This document shows, piece after piece, positions 37,358-46,098 of a DNA stretch of 64,000 nucleotides. The stretch is from contig NZ_VDEZ01000001.1 of assembly GCF_017922435.1 (NCBI RefSeq), positions 1,302,001 through 1,366,000 on the forward strand. The letters run 5' to 3'. Source of the stretch: Thalassospira sp. ER-Se-21-Dark. Lineage in GTDB: Bacteria; Pseudomonadota; Alphaproteobacteria; Rhodospirillales; Thalassospiraceae. The notes below the pieces were generated by a model. It had not been told where the DNA came from, searched no databases, and saw nothing but the letters and a program-made list of their open reading frames with translations. How positions within the stretch are numbered: position 1 is the stretch's first letter; each line of letters begins with the position of its first letter. The translations under genes were made by a program, and so were the position numbers.

Positions 37358-38338
37358 ATGAACGACTCTAGTCAACGCGACGACGACCACGAGAGTATGC
37401 GCCCTCGCACTGGCGAGGAAACAATTCAGGACGCTGAAAACGGGTCCTTATGGGATAACGTGGCCTCGGCCCTGGGGTTCAAGCGGGGCAAATCCCGCAA
37501 CGGCGAAGCTTCGCTCAGCGATACGCTTGAAGAACTCGCCGAGCGGACCGAACAAGATGAAGAGCCGGTCTCGCTGCACGAACGTTCCCTGTTTGAAAAC
37601 ATCATTGCACTTCGCGACATGACGGCAGAAGACGTCATGATTCCGCGCGCCGATATTGTGGCGGTTCCCAAGACCATCGCACTTGAAGAACTGGTCGAAG
37701 TGATGGTCAAGAAGGCCCATTCGCGGCTTCCGGTGTATGGCGATACCCTTGATGACATTGCCGGCATGGTTCACATCAAGGATGTGCTGGGCTGTGTTGC
37801 TGCCGGTCGGGAATTCAGTCTGCAGTCGCTGTTGCGTCGGGTTTTGTTCGTATCGCCAGCCATTCGCGTTCTTGATCTTCTGTCGGAAATGCGGCTGTCG
37901 CGTACGCACATGGCGCTTGTTGTTGATGAATTCGGCGGGATTGATGGTCTGATCACTATCGAGGATCTGGTGGAAGAAATCGTCGGCGAGATTGATGACG
38001 AGCACGATATCGACCAGACACCGAAACTGATCCGTCTTTCGGATGGTTGCTATATCGCTGATGCCCGGTTCGAGGTCGAAGACCTTGAAGAAAAGCTTTC
38101 CTTTGGATTGCTTGACGAGGACGAAGACGAAGACATCGACACGCTTGGTGGGCTTGTCTTCTCGTTGGCCGGGCGCGTTCCGGCGCGTGGGGAATTGATT
38201 GAACATCCAAGTGGCATTCAGTTCGAAGTCCTTGATGCCGATCCGAGGCGCATCCGTCGTCTGCGTATTCACATGATACGCCGGGAGGACGAGGATCCCG
38301 CCGCAGCAATCGAAAAGCAGGAAAAAGCGGATGATTGA
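37358..38338 (+). CDS. corC: CorC/TlyC-type CBS-domain protein
   Basis: 326 residues, cytosolic. An acidic N-terminal region (1-85), a CBS pair (about 90-215: MTAEDVMIPRADIVAVP and HMALVVDEFGGIDGLITIEDLVEEIVGEI), and a C-terminal CorC/HlyC domain (about 230-315). There is no membrane DUF21 domain, so it is the stand-alone form found next to ybeY and lnt in most proteobacteria, linked to magnesium/cobalt efflux. It overlaps lnt by eight bases. Confidence 0.92.
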   Translation: MNDSSQRDDDHESMRPRTGEETIQDAENGSLWDNVASALGFKRGKSRNGEASLSDTLEELAERTEQDEEPVSLHERSLFENIIALRDMTAEDVMIPRADIVAVPKTIALEELVEVMVKKAHSRLPVYGDTLDDIAGMVHIKDVLGCVAAGREFSLQSLLRRVLFVSPAIRVLDLLSEMRLSRTHMALVVDEFGGIDGLITIEDLVEEIVGEIDDEHDIDQTPKLIRLSDGCYIADARFEVEDLEEKLSFGLLDEDEDEDIDTLGGLVFSLAGRVPARGELIEHPSGIQFEVLDADPRRIRRLRIHMIRREDEDPAAAIEKQEKADD

Positions 38339-39908
38339 GGCCATGGCGCGCCGACTTGCCGGTCTTTCAGGCTGGCGCAGGCGTTTTGTGTGGTTGTTGT
38401 CCGGTGCGGTGGCGGTTTTGGCGCTGCCGCCTTTCTTTATCTTCCCGGTTTTACCAATCTGCTTTGCGGTTTTGCTCTGGAGCCTTGAAGGTGTCCGTTG
38501 CAACAAGGGGGCGCTTTCTGCTGGCTGGTGGTTTGGCACCGGCCATTTTGCCGCCGGTTTTTACTGGGTCAGTCACGCCTTTCTGGTGCAGCCCGAAATC
38601 TATGGCTGGATGATTCCGTTTGCCCTTTTGGGGCTTGGTGGCGGATTGGCGATTTTTCCGATGCTTGCCGTTTGGGCGAGCTGGCGTTTGGGCAATGGCC
38701 TGATTAGGCGCGCAGTATTGCTGGCCGTTTTCTGGGCCGTGATGGAATATCTGCGCGGTCATATCCTGACCGGCTTTCCATGGAACCTTTTGGGCCATGT
38801 TTGGGCCATTGATGCGGCACCCATGCAGTTTGCCTCGGTTGTCGGGGTTTATGGTCTTTCCTTTGTCACGGCGCTTTTTGCAACCTTGCCCGCGGCCTTT
38901 GTTGCCGGAAAATCCGGCAAGATAGCAGCCCTTGGCGGGATCATGATTGCGGTGGCCCTTTGGGGTGGCGGTGCGGTGCGCCTGATGATGGTTGGGCCCG
39001 CAGAGACCGAAGTTGCCCTTTCAGAGCTGCCAGCCGACGTGCCGATTGTGCAAATTGTTCAGCCCAATATCCCCCAACGGGAAAAATGGTTGCCCGAACT
39101 GCAAAACCAGCATTTCTCGCTGCTGCTTGATATGTCGCGCCGACCGGAAACCCTGCGTCCGGATCAAAAACGCATCGTGATCTGGCCGGAAACCGCCGCG
39201 ACCTTTTTTGTGGAGACCCAGACACAGGCCCGCATGCAAATGGCTGGTGTGTTGGGACCTGATGACATCCTGATTACCGGGGCACCAAGGACCTATCCGC
39301 GTGACACGGATGAATACAAGGTCTGGAATGCCATTCAGGTGATTGATGCCACCGGTCATATTGTCGCCAGCTTTGACAAGTTTCATCTGGTGCCGTTTGG
39401 TGAATATGTACCGTTCCGATCCATCCTGCCGTTCCCGAAACTGACAGCAGGGCGGACCGATTTCTCGGCCGGACCGGGGCCGCAGACCTTGTCTGTCAAC
39501 GGTATGCCGAGTTTCTCGCCGCTGATTTGCTATGAGGTTATTTTCCCGGGAGCGGTGATTGACGACGGTCATCAACCCGACTGGCTCTTAAATGTCACCA
39601 ATGACGGGTGGTTTGGACACAGCGCAGGCCCATATCAACATATGGCCGCAGCCCGTTTTCGCACCATCGAGGAGGGTCGCCCCCTCGTAAGGGCAGCCTA
39701 TACCGGGGTATCGGTTGTCTTTGACGCCTACGGGCGCAAGCTTACTGACTTGGGTTTAGGAGAGAGGGGAATCTTGGTGCACCCCCTTTCGAGTAACAAA
39801 AACCATACAACAGTATATTATTTGTGGCGTGACTTGCTATTTTACGGTATTGTTACCTTCTTTGCCGTTCTCGCTATGGGATATAAACGCAACGCAAAAT
39901 CCCTCTAG
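38331..39908 (+). CDS. lnt: Apolipoprotein N-acyltransferase
   Basis: 525 residues. Six to eight membrane helices (about 15-215) precede a periplasmic nitrilase-like domain and a final helix. The catalytic triad is E287 (IWPETAA), K350 (FDKFHLVPFGEYVPF) and C400 (LICYEVIFP). It transfers an acyl chain to the amino terminus of diacylglyceryl-cysteine in lipoproteins. It overlaps corC by eight bases; an XRE regulator gene follows 87 bases later. Confidence 0.96.
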   Translation: MIEAMARRLAGLSGWRRRFVWLLSGAVAVLALPPFFIFPVLPICFAVLLWSLEGVRCNKGALSAGWWFGTGHFAAGFYWVSHAFLVQPEIYGWMIPFALLGLGGGLAIFPMLAVWASWRLGNGLIRRAVLLAVFWAVMEYLRGHILTGFPWNLLGHVWAIDAAPMQFASVVGVYGLSFVTALFATLPAAFVAGKSGKIAALGGIMIAVALWGGGAVRLMMVGPAETEVALSELPADVPIVQIVQPNIPQREKWLPELQNQHFSLLLDMSRRPETLRPDQKRIVIWPETAATFFVETQTQARMQMAGVLGPDDILITGAPRTYPRDTDEYKVWNAIQVIDATGHIVASFDKFHLVPFGEYVPFRSILPFPKLTAGRTDFSAGPGPQTLSVNGMPSFSPLICYEVIFPGAVIDDGHQPDWLLNVTNDGWFGHSAGPYQHMAAARFRTIEEGRPLVRAAYTGVSVVFDAYGRKLTDLGLGERGILVHPLSSNKNHTTVYYLWRDLLFYGIVTFFAVLAMGYKRNAKSL

Positions 39909-39995
39909 GCGGCTGAAAATTTTGCCAAACCGTCCAGAAATTGTCCCTCAAAACAAGGACGGATAGGCCGGAGTGAGAGAAGGAACTGCCATAAA

Positions 39996-40490
39996 ATGTC
40001 GCCTAAGGATGAAACTAAGATGGTAAAGAACACACGCGGTCGGGGCCGTGGCCGGACCGCAAGTGGTGCTCCAAATCCTGTCGATATTCACGTTGGTGCG
40101 CGTGTTCGCTTGCGCAGGACTCTTCTTGGCATGAGCCAGGAGAAGCTTGGTGAAGCGATCGGCCTGACATTCCAGCAAGTACAGAAGTATGAGCGTGGTG
40201 CCAACCGCGTTGGTGCATCGCGTCTGTATGACCTGTCGCGGGTTCTTGAAGTGCCTGTATCATTCTTCTTTGACGACATGCCCGACGAGATTTCGTCGAA
40301 ATCGGTGCATGAACGTCGGGAAATGTCGGAAAGTCCGGACCCGTTTGACAACGATCCGATGAACCGTCGCGAGACGCTTGAACTGGTGCGTGCCTACTAC
40401 CGGATTACCGATCCGAACCAGCGCAAGAAAATCTTTGAGCTCGTCAAATCGATGGGTGCATTGCAGAGCACTGATTCCGACCAGAAATAG
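39996..40490 (+). CDS. XRE-family helix-turn-helix regulator
   Basis: 164 residues. A basic N-terminal tail (KNTRGRGRGRTASG) precedes a Cro/C1-type helix-turn-helix VGARVRLRRTLLGMSQEKLGEAIGLTFQQVQKYERGANRVGASRLYDLSRVL at about 33-85. The C-terminal half is an acidic linker ending in YYRITDPNQRKKIFELVKSM. This type sits between lnt and metK in many Rhodospirillales and Rhizobiales. The target genes are unknown; the adjacent metK is a candidate. An ATG at 40020 is an alternative start. Confidence 0.9.
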   Translation: MSPKDETKMVKNTRGRGRGRTASGAPNPVDIHVGARVRLRRTLLGMSQEKLGEAIGLTFQQVQKYERGANRVGASRLYDLSRVLEVPVSFFFDDMPDEISSKSVHERREMSESPDPFDNDPMNRRETLELVRAYYRITDPNQRKKIFELVKSMGALQSTDSDQK

Positions 40491-40514
40491 TCGATTCGAT
40501 CGATGGTTTTGGGC

Positions 40515-40557
40515 AAAAGACGTATTTCACAGACCGTGAATTACGTCTTTGTCTTTT
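40515..40557 (+). terminator. Terminator after the XRE gene
   Basis: A 15-bp stem with one mismatch: AAAGACGTATTTCAC (40516-40530) against GTGAATTACGTCTTT (40536-40550), five-base loop, then GTCTTTT. Confidence 0.8.
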
Positions 40558-40672
40558 GAGCACTACTACCCGGGATGCACTGCCATCGGGATTACGGTTT
40601 TGCGTCAATGATGCTTGACCTTCAAATAGCGATCAGGCACAACCGACGAGACAGTTCGACTCGGACTGACAT

Positions 40673-40795
40673 TGTGGACGGATTTGGACCGCTTGCCACC
40701 ACACAAAAAAAGGCTAAGTGGGCGCTATCGATACGGCCTCGTATCGGGAGCCCTCCGGTCCAGTTTTGGAAACCCATTACCGGAGAAGGTCTTAT
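40673..40795 (+). ncRNA. Structured metK leader, candidate riboswitch
   Basis: The 305-base gap 40491-40795 holds the XRE terminator and then this leader. By hand it folds into a three-way junction. P1 is TGGACCG (40685-40691) with CGGTCCA (40756-40762). P2 is CTTGCC (40692-40697) with GGC-T-AAG (40712-40718), one bulged base, A-rich 14-base loop. P3 is GGGC/GCCC leading to CGATACG-GCCT-CGTATCG (40720-40753). A competing helix CTCCGG (40753-40758) with CCGGAG (40780-40785) covers part of the GGAGAAGG Shine-Dalgarno and shares bases with P1. A TGTGG at 40673-40677 could pair with CCACA in the P2 loop. Location before the SAM synthetase gene suggests SAM sensing, which is inference. It does not match the SAM-II, SAM-V or SAM/SAH layouts as I know them. 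Confidence 0.55.
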
Positions 40796-41968
40796 ATGTC
40801 TCTTTCCGATTATCTATTTACCAGTGAATCCGTCTCGGAAGGTCATCCGGACAAAGTCTGTGACCGCATTTCCGATTCCATCGTTGATGCTTTTCTTGCC
40901 GCGGATGAAGATTCGCGCGTTGCCGTCGAAACTCTTGCCACCACCAACCGTGTGGTTCTGGCAGGCGAAGTTCGCGGTCCTGAAAGCGTGACCAAAGAGG
41001 TCATGATCGAAAAGGCCCGTCAGGCAATCCGTGATATCGGTTACGAGCAGGATGGCTTCCACTGGAAGACGGCCGAGATCGAATGCCATGTGCATGAACA
41101 GTCTTCTGATATTGCTCAGGGCGTTGACTCCGCTGGTGAAAAAGACCTTGGCGCCGGTGACCAGGGCATCATGTTTGGTTACGCGTGTAACGAAACCGAT
41201 GAACTGATGCCGGCCCCGATCCAGTTTTCGCATCGTATCCTGCGCGCCATGGCCGCTGACCGCCACTCCGGCAAGGTGCCGCAGTTCGGTCCGGATGCCA
41301 AAAGCCAGGTAACCCTGCGCTATGCTGCCGGCAAGCCGGTTGCGGCAACTTCGGTTGTTGTCTCAACCCAGCATGCCGACGGTCTTTCGCAGCGCGATGT
41401 TCATGAGCTGGTTCTGCCCTATATCGAAGCAGCCCTTCCGCAAGGTTGGATGCCGCCGGCTGATGAAATCTACATCAACCCGACAGGCCGTTTCGTGATT
41501 GGTGGTCCTGATGGTGATGCCGGCCTTACCGGTCGTAAGATCATCGTCGATACCTATGGTGGTGCGGCCCCGCATGGTGGCGGCGCGTTTTCGGGTAAGG
41601 ACCCGACCAAGGTTGACCGTTCGGCTGCCTATGCTGCGCGTTATCTTGCGAAAAACGTCGTTGCGGCTGGTCTTGCCGAAAAATGCACCATTCAGCTTGC
41701 CTATGCGATTGGCGTATCCAAGCCGCTGGCGCTGTACGTTAACAACCATGACACTGGTAATGTTGACGAACTGAAGCTTGGTGACGTTCTGCGTCAGCTG
41801 ATGGATCTCAGCCCGCGTGGCATTCGTGAGCATCTGTCGCTGTGCCGTCCGATCTATACGCCGTCTTCTGCGTATGGTCACTTTGGCCGTCAGCCGACCG
41901 AAGATGGTGGCTTCTCCTGGGAGCGCACCGATCTGGTCAGCGACCTGAAATCGGCATTTGGTGCCTGA
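40796..41968 (+). CDS. metK: S-adenosylmethionine synthetase
   Basis: 390 residues. It makes SAM from methionine and ATP. Motifs: GHPDK (16-20), [12 protein letters not shown] (119-130), and the P-loop-like [16 protein letters not shown] (around 260). The ATG at 40796 has GGAGAAGG upstream; the longer frame from 40718 is rejected because it would translate through the structured leader. Followed by a hairpin and terminator, then trmB. Confidence 0.97.
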   Translation: MSLSDYLFTSESVSEGHPDKVCDRISDSIVDAFLAADEDSRVAVETLATTNRVVLAGEVRGPESVTKEVMIEKARQAIRDIGYEQDGFHWKTAEIECHVHEQSSDIAQGVDSAGEKDLGAGDQGIMFGYACNETDELMPAPIQFSHRILRAMAADRHSGKVPQFGPDAKSQVTLRYAAGKPVAATSVVVSTQHADGLSQRDVHELVLPYIEAALPQGWMPPADEIYINPTGRFVIGGPDGDAGLTGRKIIVDTYGGAAPHGGGAFSGKDPTKVDRSAAYAARYLAKNVVAAGLAEKCTIQLAYAIGVSKPLALYVNNHDTGNVDELKLGDVLRQLMDLSPRGIREHLSLCRPIYTPSSAYGHFGRQPTEDGGFSWERTDLVSDLKSAFGA

Positions 41969-41991
41969 TTGACAGAAAGCGCGTTAAAAAG

Positions 41992-42011
41992 TGCGATTTG
42001 CCAAAATCGCA
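41992..42011 (+). other. Short perfect hairpin just after metK
   Basis: TGCGATTT and AAATCGCA (8 bp) with a four-base loop, 23 bases after the metK stop and upstream of the main terminator. It lacks a T run and may protect the 3' end. Confidence 0.4.
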
Positions 42012-42026
42012 TGACGTGATAAGAGG

Positions 42027-42059
42027 CGGGCGGTCCGGACATTTCGGGCCGCCCGTTTT
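42027..42059 (+). terminator. Terminator after metK
   Basis: CGGGCGG...CCG (42027-42037) pairs with CGG...CCGCCCG (42045-42055), followed by TTTT. Confidence 0.8.
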
Positions 42060-42112
42060 GATTTTCAGTCCGCCTGATCCACAAATTCCGACCCTGATCG
42101 ACAGAAACGACC

Positions 42113-42832
42113 ATGCGCAACAAAGACCGTCCGCTTCCGACCCCTGATCGCCCGAATTTCTATGGCCGTCGCGGTAGCCGTCCGCTTAAGGACTCTCGCA
42201 AGGCCCTTGTGGATGCCATGCTGCCAAAGATCGGGATTAACTATCCCGACGCAGCCGGGGTCGATCCCAACAGCTATTTCGATGGCACGCCCGAACAGCT
42301 GTGGCTTGAAATCGGCTTTGGCGGCGGGGAGCATCTGGCCGGTCAGGCCGAGGCCAATCCGACGGTGGGGATTATTGGTGCTGAGCCGTTTATGGACGGG
42401 GTGGGCAGCCTTCTGCGCCATCTTGATGAGCGTAATCTGACCAATGTGCGCGTGGTGGCCGATGATTCGCGCCCGCTGCTTTATAAGCTGATTGATGCCT
42501 GTTTTGATCGGGCCTTTTTGCTGTTTCCCGATCCCTGGCCAAAGAAGCGCCACGCCGAGCGCCGCTTTATCGGACCCAAGAATCTGGCGCTGCTTGCCCG
42601 TCTTCTCAAAGACGGGGCCGAGTTCCGGGTCGCCAGTGACGATATGCAGTATATTTCCTGGACGTTGCAGCACATGCATAACCATCTGGATTTCGAATGG
42701 CTGGCCGAAGGCCCGGATGATTGGCGCACGCCGCCAAGCGATTGGGTCAAAACCCGCTATGAGCAAAAGGCGCTGCGTCAGGGCAAGAAGTGCAACTATC
42801 TCCGGTTCCGCCGCAAGCCACGTCAGTCCTGA
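42113..42832 (+). CDS. trmB: tRNA (guanine-N7-)-methyltransferase
   Basis: 239 residues, a class I SAM methyltransferase making m7G46 in tRNA. LEIGFGGGEHLAGQAEANP is the SAM-binding motif I; RAFLLFPDPWPKKRHAERRFI is the TrmB signature; the C-terminus has DWVKTRYEQKALRQGKKCNYLRF. It lies between metK and the rimP operon. No terminator was seen directly after it. Confidence 0.96.
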   Translation: MRNKDRPLPTPDRPNFYGRRGSRPLKDSRKALVDAMLPKIGINYPDAAGVDPNSYFDGTPEQLWLEIGFGGGEHLAGQAEANPTVGIIGAEPFMDGVGSLLRHLDERNLTNVRVVADDSRPLLYKLIDACFDRAFLLFPDPWPKKRHAERRFIGPKNLALLARLLKDGAEFRVASDDMQYISWTLQHMHNHLDFEWLAEGPDDWRTPPSDWVKTRYEQKALRQGKKCNYLRFRRKPRQS

Positions 42833-43192
42833 TCATAGCCTCCTTTGGATTCTGTCTGACGGGAGTCGGCAGGTTCAGGGCAGAGCTGCGATTCCGGCAT
42901 GACGGGGTGATCACGGCGTCCTGACTTTACTGTTTCATGAAGATAGGCAAAGCATGTTCGTCCCGCCGGTATGGATGTGTATGAGGTATCTATGCGCCCC
43001 AAACATGTTTTGTCCGACGTCCTCGAACGAGACAAAAGTCAGGCTGTGCAGGCGTTTGCCGGGTTGGTAGCGCACAGTGTCCGCCGGGCTATCGGGGGCG
43101 GGTGTTTTGATCTCGTCTGTGATGCATGTCCGCGGTTTGCTGTCACGGGCGGAATCCTTAGGTTGAATGGCATCGGCAGCCGGTATCCTGAC
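42833..43192. other. Gene-free stretch between trmB and the rimP promoter
   Basis: About 360 bases without a convincing gene. A 78-codon plus-strand frame (42971-43207) and a longer minus-strand frame (42935-43324) are both open, but neither has a Shine-Dalgarno or recognisable protein features and the minus frame would cross the rimP promoter. No tRNA could be folded here. It may carry a small RNA or simply be spacer. Confidence 0.4.
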
Positions 43193-43221
43193 TTGATTTT
43201 TGCGTAAACCGGCTGTATAAG
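43193..43221 (+). promoter_or_regulatory. Sigma-70-type promoter of the rimP-nusA-infB operon
   Basis: TTGATT (43193-43198), a 17-base spacer and TATAAG (43216-43221), close to consensus. Transcription should start near 43228, leaving a leader of about 75 bases. Confidence 0.7.
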
Positions 43222-43227
43222 GCCGCC

Positions 43228-43303
43228 AAGCTTTTTGTAAATTCTGACAAAGAGTGGGCCCTGCGCCCGCTCTTTTGTGCTTTTTGGGGTATGGCATCGC
43301 TTT
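43228..43303 (+). promoter_or_regulatory. rimP leader with mutually exclusive terminator and anti-terminator
   Basis: The terminator stem is AAAGAGTGGGC (43249-43259) with GCCCGCTCTTT (43265-43275), 11 bp including one G-T, five-base loop, followed by T-rich GTGCTTTTT. The alternative helix is CTTTTTGT (43231-43238) with ACAAAGAG (43247-43254), 8 bp including one G-T, which uses the 5' arm of the terminator. The layout is that of an attenuator directly in front of the operon that encodes NusA. Confidence 0.6.
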
Positions 43304-43843
43304 ATGGCTGAGCTGATTGGACAACAGTTAAAAGACCCGTTGATGGCGAAAATCGTTGAGATTATCGAGCCGTCAATCAACGCGCTGGGCTTTGAGCTGG
43401 TTCGGGTTTCGATGACAGGTCAGGACCATAACATCCTGCAGATCATGGCAGATCGCCCGGGTGCGAAAGGCAGCATCAACGTTGAAGATTGCGCCCAAAT
43501 CAGCCGTACGGTTTCTGCCCTGATGGATGTCGAGGACCCGATTTCAGGTGCCTATCACCTTGAAGTCAGTTCCCCGGGTATCGACCGCCCGCTGACCCGT
43601 GCCGCGCATTTTGACGTGTGGAAGGGATTTGAGGCAAAGGTCGAACTGGTGATGGCCAAGGATGGTCGTCGCCGTTTCAGCGGTGTGCTGGATGGGATTG
43701 AAGATAATACGGTCGCCCTGATTGTAGATGGCGAACGTGTCTTGTTGCCGTTGGCCGATATCGCAAAAGCGAAATTGGTCCTGACAGATGAATTGATCGC
43801 GCACGTCACCGGCGACCGCCGGAATGACGATAACGCAGAATAG
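43304..43843 (+). CDS. rimP: Ribosome maturation factor RimP
   Basis: 179 residues. It assists 30S assembly. The N-terminal alpha/beta domain has AKIVEIIEPSINALGFELVRV, and ISGAYHLEVSSPGIDRPL is the family signature; the C-terminal SH3-like domain follows (about 95-175). The ATG at 43304 was preferred to an in-frame TTG/ATG nine codons upstream that would fall in the terminator region. First gene of the rimP-nusA-ylxR-infB-rbfA-truB-rpsO-pnp block. Confidence 0.95.
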   Translation: MAELIGQQLKDPLMAKIVEIIEPSINALGFELVRVSMTGQDHNILQIMADRPGAKGSINVEDCAQISRTVSALMDVEDPISGAYHLEVSSPGIDRPLTRAAHFDVWKGFEAKVELVMAKDGRRRFSGVLDGIEDNTVALIVDGERVLLPLADIAKAKLVLTDELIAHVTGDRRNDDNAE

Positions 43844-43852
43844 AGGTTGGAT

Positions 43853-45409
43853 ATGGAAGCAACTTCGGGAATGCCGCGGCCGGAACTTTTGCAGGTCGCA
43901 GATGCCGTTGCCCGTGAAAAGGGCATTGATCGTGACGAGGTTCTCGGTGCTATGGAGCAGGCCATCCAGAAGGCAGGCCGTTCCAGATATGGTCACGAGC
44001 ATGACATTCGTGCCCATATCGACCGCAAAACCGGCGAAATCAAACTCGCTCGTTACATCGAAGTCACCGATGAAATCGAAAACGATTTCACCCAGATGTC
44101 GCTCGAACAGGCACGTATTCGTGACGAGAACATCAATCTTGGTGAATTCCTGATTGATCCGCTGCCGCCGATTGATTTTGGTCGTATTGCTGCCCAGACC
44201 GCGAAACAGGTCATCGTACAGAAAGTGCGCGACGCAGAACGCGAACGTCAGTACGAGGAATACAAGGACCGTGCCGACGAAGTTATCAATGGCGTCGTCA
44301 AACGTGTCGAGTTTGGCAACGTTCTTGTCGATATCGGTCGTGCCGAAGCCATCCTGCGCCGTGAAGAACTGATCCCGCGTGAGACGGTTCGTCAGGGTGA
44401 CCGGGTACGTGCCCTGATCCTTGATGTTCGTCGTGAACAGCGCGGCCCGCAGATCTTCCTGTCGCGTACCCACCCGACCTTCATGGCAAAACTGTTTGCC
44501 CAGGAAGTACCGGAAATCTACGACGGCATCATCGAAATCAAATCGGTTGCCCGTGACCCGGGTTCGCGCGCGAAAATTTCGGTTCTGTCTTCGGACAGCT
44601 CGATCGACCCGGTCGGGGCTTGCGTTGGTATGCGCGGTTCGCGTGTCCAGGCGGTTGTTGCCGAACTTCAGGGCGAAAAAATCGACATCATCCAGTGGTC
44701 GGAAGACCCGGCAACCTTTGTTGTGAACGCTTTGGCCCCGGCCGAAGTCACCAAGGTTGTGATTGATGAAGAAACCAACCGTATCGAAGTCGTCGTTCCG
44801 GACGATCAGTTGAGCCTTGCCATTGGCCGTCGTGGTCAGAATGTGCGTCTGGCGTCCCAGCTGACCGGTTGGGATATCGATATTCTGACCGAGGAAGACG
44901 AAAGCGAACGTCGTCAGGAAGAAGCACGCAAGCGTGCGGAAATGTTCATCAAGGCGCTTGATGTTGACGAAGTTATCGCCCATCTCCTGGTCGCCGAAGG
45001 CTTCACCTCGATCGAGGAAGTCGGTTACGTGCCGCTGGCAGAACTGGCCGAAATCGAAGGTTTCGAAGAAGAAATCGCCGAAGAGCTGCGAAACCGCGCA
45101 CGTACCTTCCTTGCCGAAGAGGCCGAGCGTCTTCAGAAACGTCGCGAAGAGCTTAAGGTTGCCGATGACCTGGTTGAATTCCCGGGTCTGTCGCTGGCTG
45201 TTGTTGTTCGCCTTGGTGAAAACGACGTCAAAAACCTTGAAGATTTCGCGGATCTCGCCAGTGACGAGCTGATCGAATATGTCGGGGATGCCGATTCCAT
45301 TACCATGGATCAGGCCAACGACATGATCATGGAAGCCCGTCGCAAGCTTGGCTGGTTCGAAGGTCTTGAAGAAGAGACCGAAGAATCCGCGGAAAGCGAA
45401 GAGGCCTAA
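43853..45409 (+). CDS. nusA: Transcription termination/antitermination factor NusA
   Basis: 518 residues. The N-terminal RNA-polymerase-binding domain (about 8-130) is followed by S1 (about 135-200), KH1 and KH2 (about 230-345, with GACVGMRGSRVQAVVAEL and LAIGRRGQNVRLASQLTGW), and two acidic C-terminal helix-hairpin repeats (about 365-505). It modulates pausing, termination and antitermination. The ATG at 43853 has GAGG six bases upstream. It sits nine bases after rimP. Confidence 0.97.
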   Translation: MEATSGMPRPELLQVADAVAREKGIDRDEVLGAMEQAIQKAGRSRYGHEHDIRAHIDRKTGEIKLARYIEVTDEIENDFTQMSLEQARIRDENINLGEFLIDPLPPIDFGRIAAQTAKQVIVQKVRDAERERQYEEYKDRADEVINGVVKRVEFGNVLVDIGRAEAILRREELIPRETVRQGDRVRALILDVRREQRGPQIFLSRTHPTFMAKLFAQEVPEIYDGIIEIKSVARDPGSRAKISVLSSDSSIDPVGACVGMRGSRVQAVVAELQGEKIDIIQWSEDPATFVVNALAPAEVTKVVIDEETNRIEVVVPDDQLSLAIGRRGQNVRLASQLTGWDIDILTEEDESERRQEEARKRAEMFIKALDVDEVIAHLLVAEGFTSIEEVGYVPLAELAEIEGFEEEIAEELRNRARTFLAEEAERLQKRREELKVADDLVEFPGLSLAVVVRLGENDVKNLEDFADLASDELIEYVGDADSITMDQANDMIMEARRKLGWFEGLEEETEESAESEEA

Positions 45410-45427
45410 GGCCGATCGGAGGATGCC

Positions 45428-46018
45428 ATGTCGCATCGTAAAGGCGGCAAGGTAGCCGAGGTTCCGGAACGCCGGTGCATTGTCACCGGCGAAGTCCGGC
45501 ACAAGGAAGATCTTCTCAGGGTTGTGATCGGGCCGGATGGTTCGGTTGTTCCCGACCTTGAGGAACGGCTGCCGGGACGGGGATTATGGTTGTGCCCGTC
45601 GCGGGATGTGGTAAATACCGCCTGTGCAAAGAACGCCTTTGCCCGGGCGGCCCGACAAAAAGTCGTGGTCGACACCGCACTTGCAGACCGGATCGAAGAG
45701 CTGCTGACGCGCAAATGCATCGATCTGTTGTCGCTGGCGCGGCGTGCAGGACAGGCTGTTGCAGGATTTGAAAAGGCCCGTGCCCAGATTGCCGAGGGCG
45801 CAGCCTTAGTATTGGCGGCACGCGATGGTGCCGCAGACGGAAAATCAAAGATCGAGGCCAAGGCCCGGGATCTGCCGATTTATTCCGTTCTGGATGCTGC
45901 TGAAATCGGCGCGGCCTTTGGTCGCGAAAAAGCAGTACATGTGGCCGTTGCGCCAGGAGGCCTTGCCAACCGGTTGGGGCGTTCGTGCAAACGGCTTGAA
46001 GGATTTCGCGCTGTCTGA
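45428..46018 (+). CDS. YlxR-L7Ae RNA-binding protein
   Basis: 196 residues, a fusion of two RNA-binding domains. The YlxR/DUF448 part (about 10-85) has [20 protein letters not shown] and [15 protein letters not shown]; the L7Ae/S12e-like part (about 95-190) has [22 protein letters not shown]. The pair is fused in many alphaproteobacteria and separate in Bacillus (ylxR, ylxQ). It lies between nusA and infB, so a role in transcription or ribosome function is expected, but none is proven. Confidence 0.9.
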   Translation: MSHRKGGKVAEVPERRCIVTGEVRHKEDLLRVVIGPDGSVVPDLEERLPGRGLWLCPSRDVVNTACAKNAFARAARQKVVVDTALADRIEELLTRKCIDLLSLARRAGQAVAGFEKARAQIAEGAALVLAARDGAADGKSKIEAKARDLPIYSVLDAAEIGAAFGREKAVHVAVAPGGLANRLGRSCKRLEGFRAV

Positions 46019-46098
46019 GATCAGACGAGCGCCAGACGGACAGGACAGGATCGGCGTATGTGCCCGATCCCGCAGGAAATGAGGAAGTTGAACGGATT

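Noticed and set aside
40491-40672. SAM-II riboswitch before metK
   Set aside because: The conserved SAM-II pseudoknot segments are not present; the structured part lies further downstream with a different layout.
43051-43085. tRNA-like D-loop string (GGGTTGGTAGCGCA)
   Set aside because: No acceptor stem, anticodon arm or T loop could be folded around it.
42971-43207. 78-codon frame in the trmB-rimP gap
   Set aside because: No Shine-Dalgarno, no hydrophobic or domain features, and it ends inside the rimP promoter.
43544-45502. 652-codon open frame on the minus strand opposite nusA
   Set aside because: It is the antisense shadow of a biased GC-rich gene; nusA is unmistakable, and the frame shows no domain or ribosome site.
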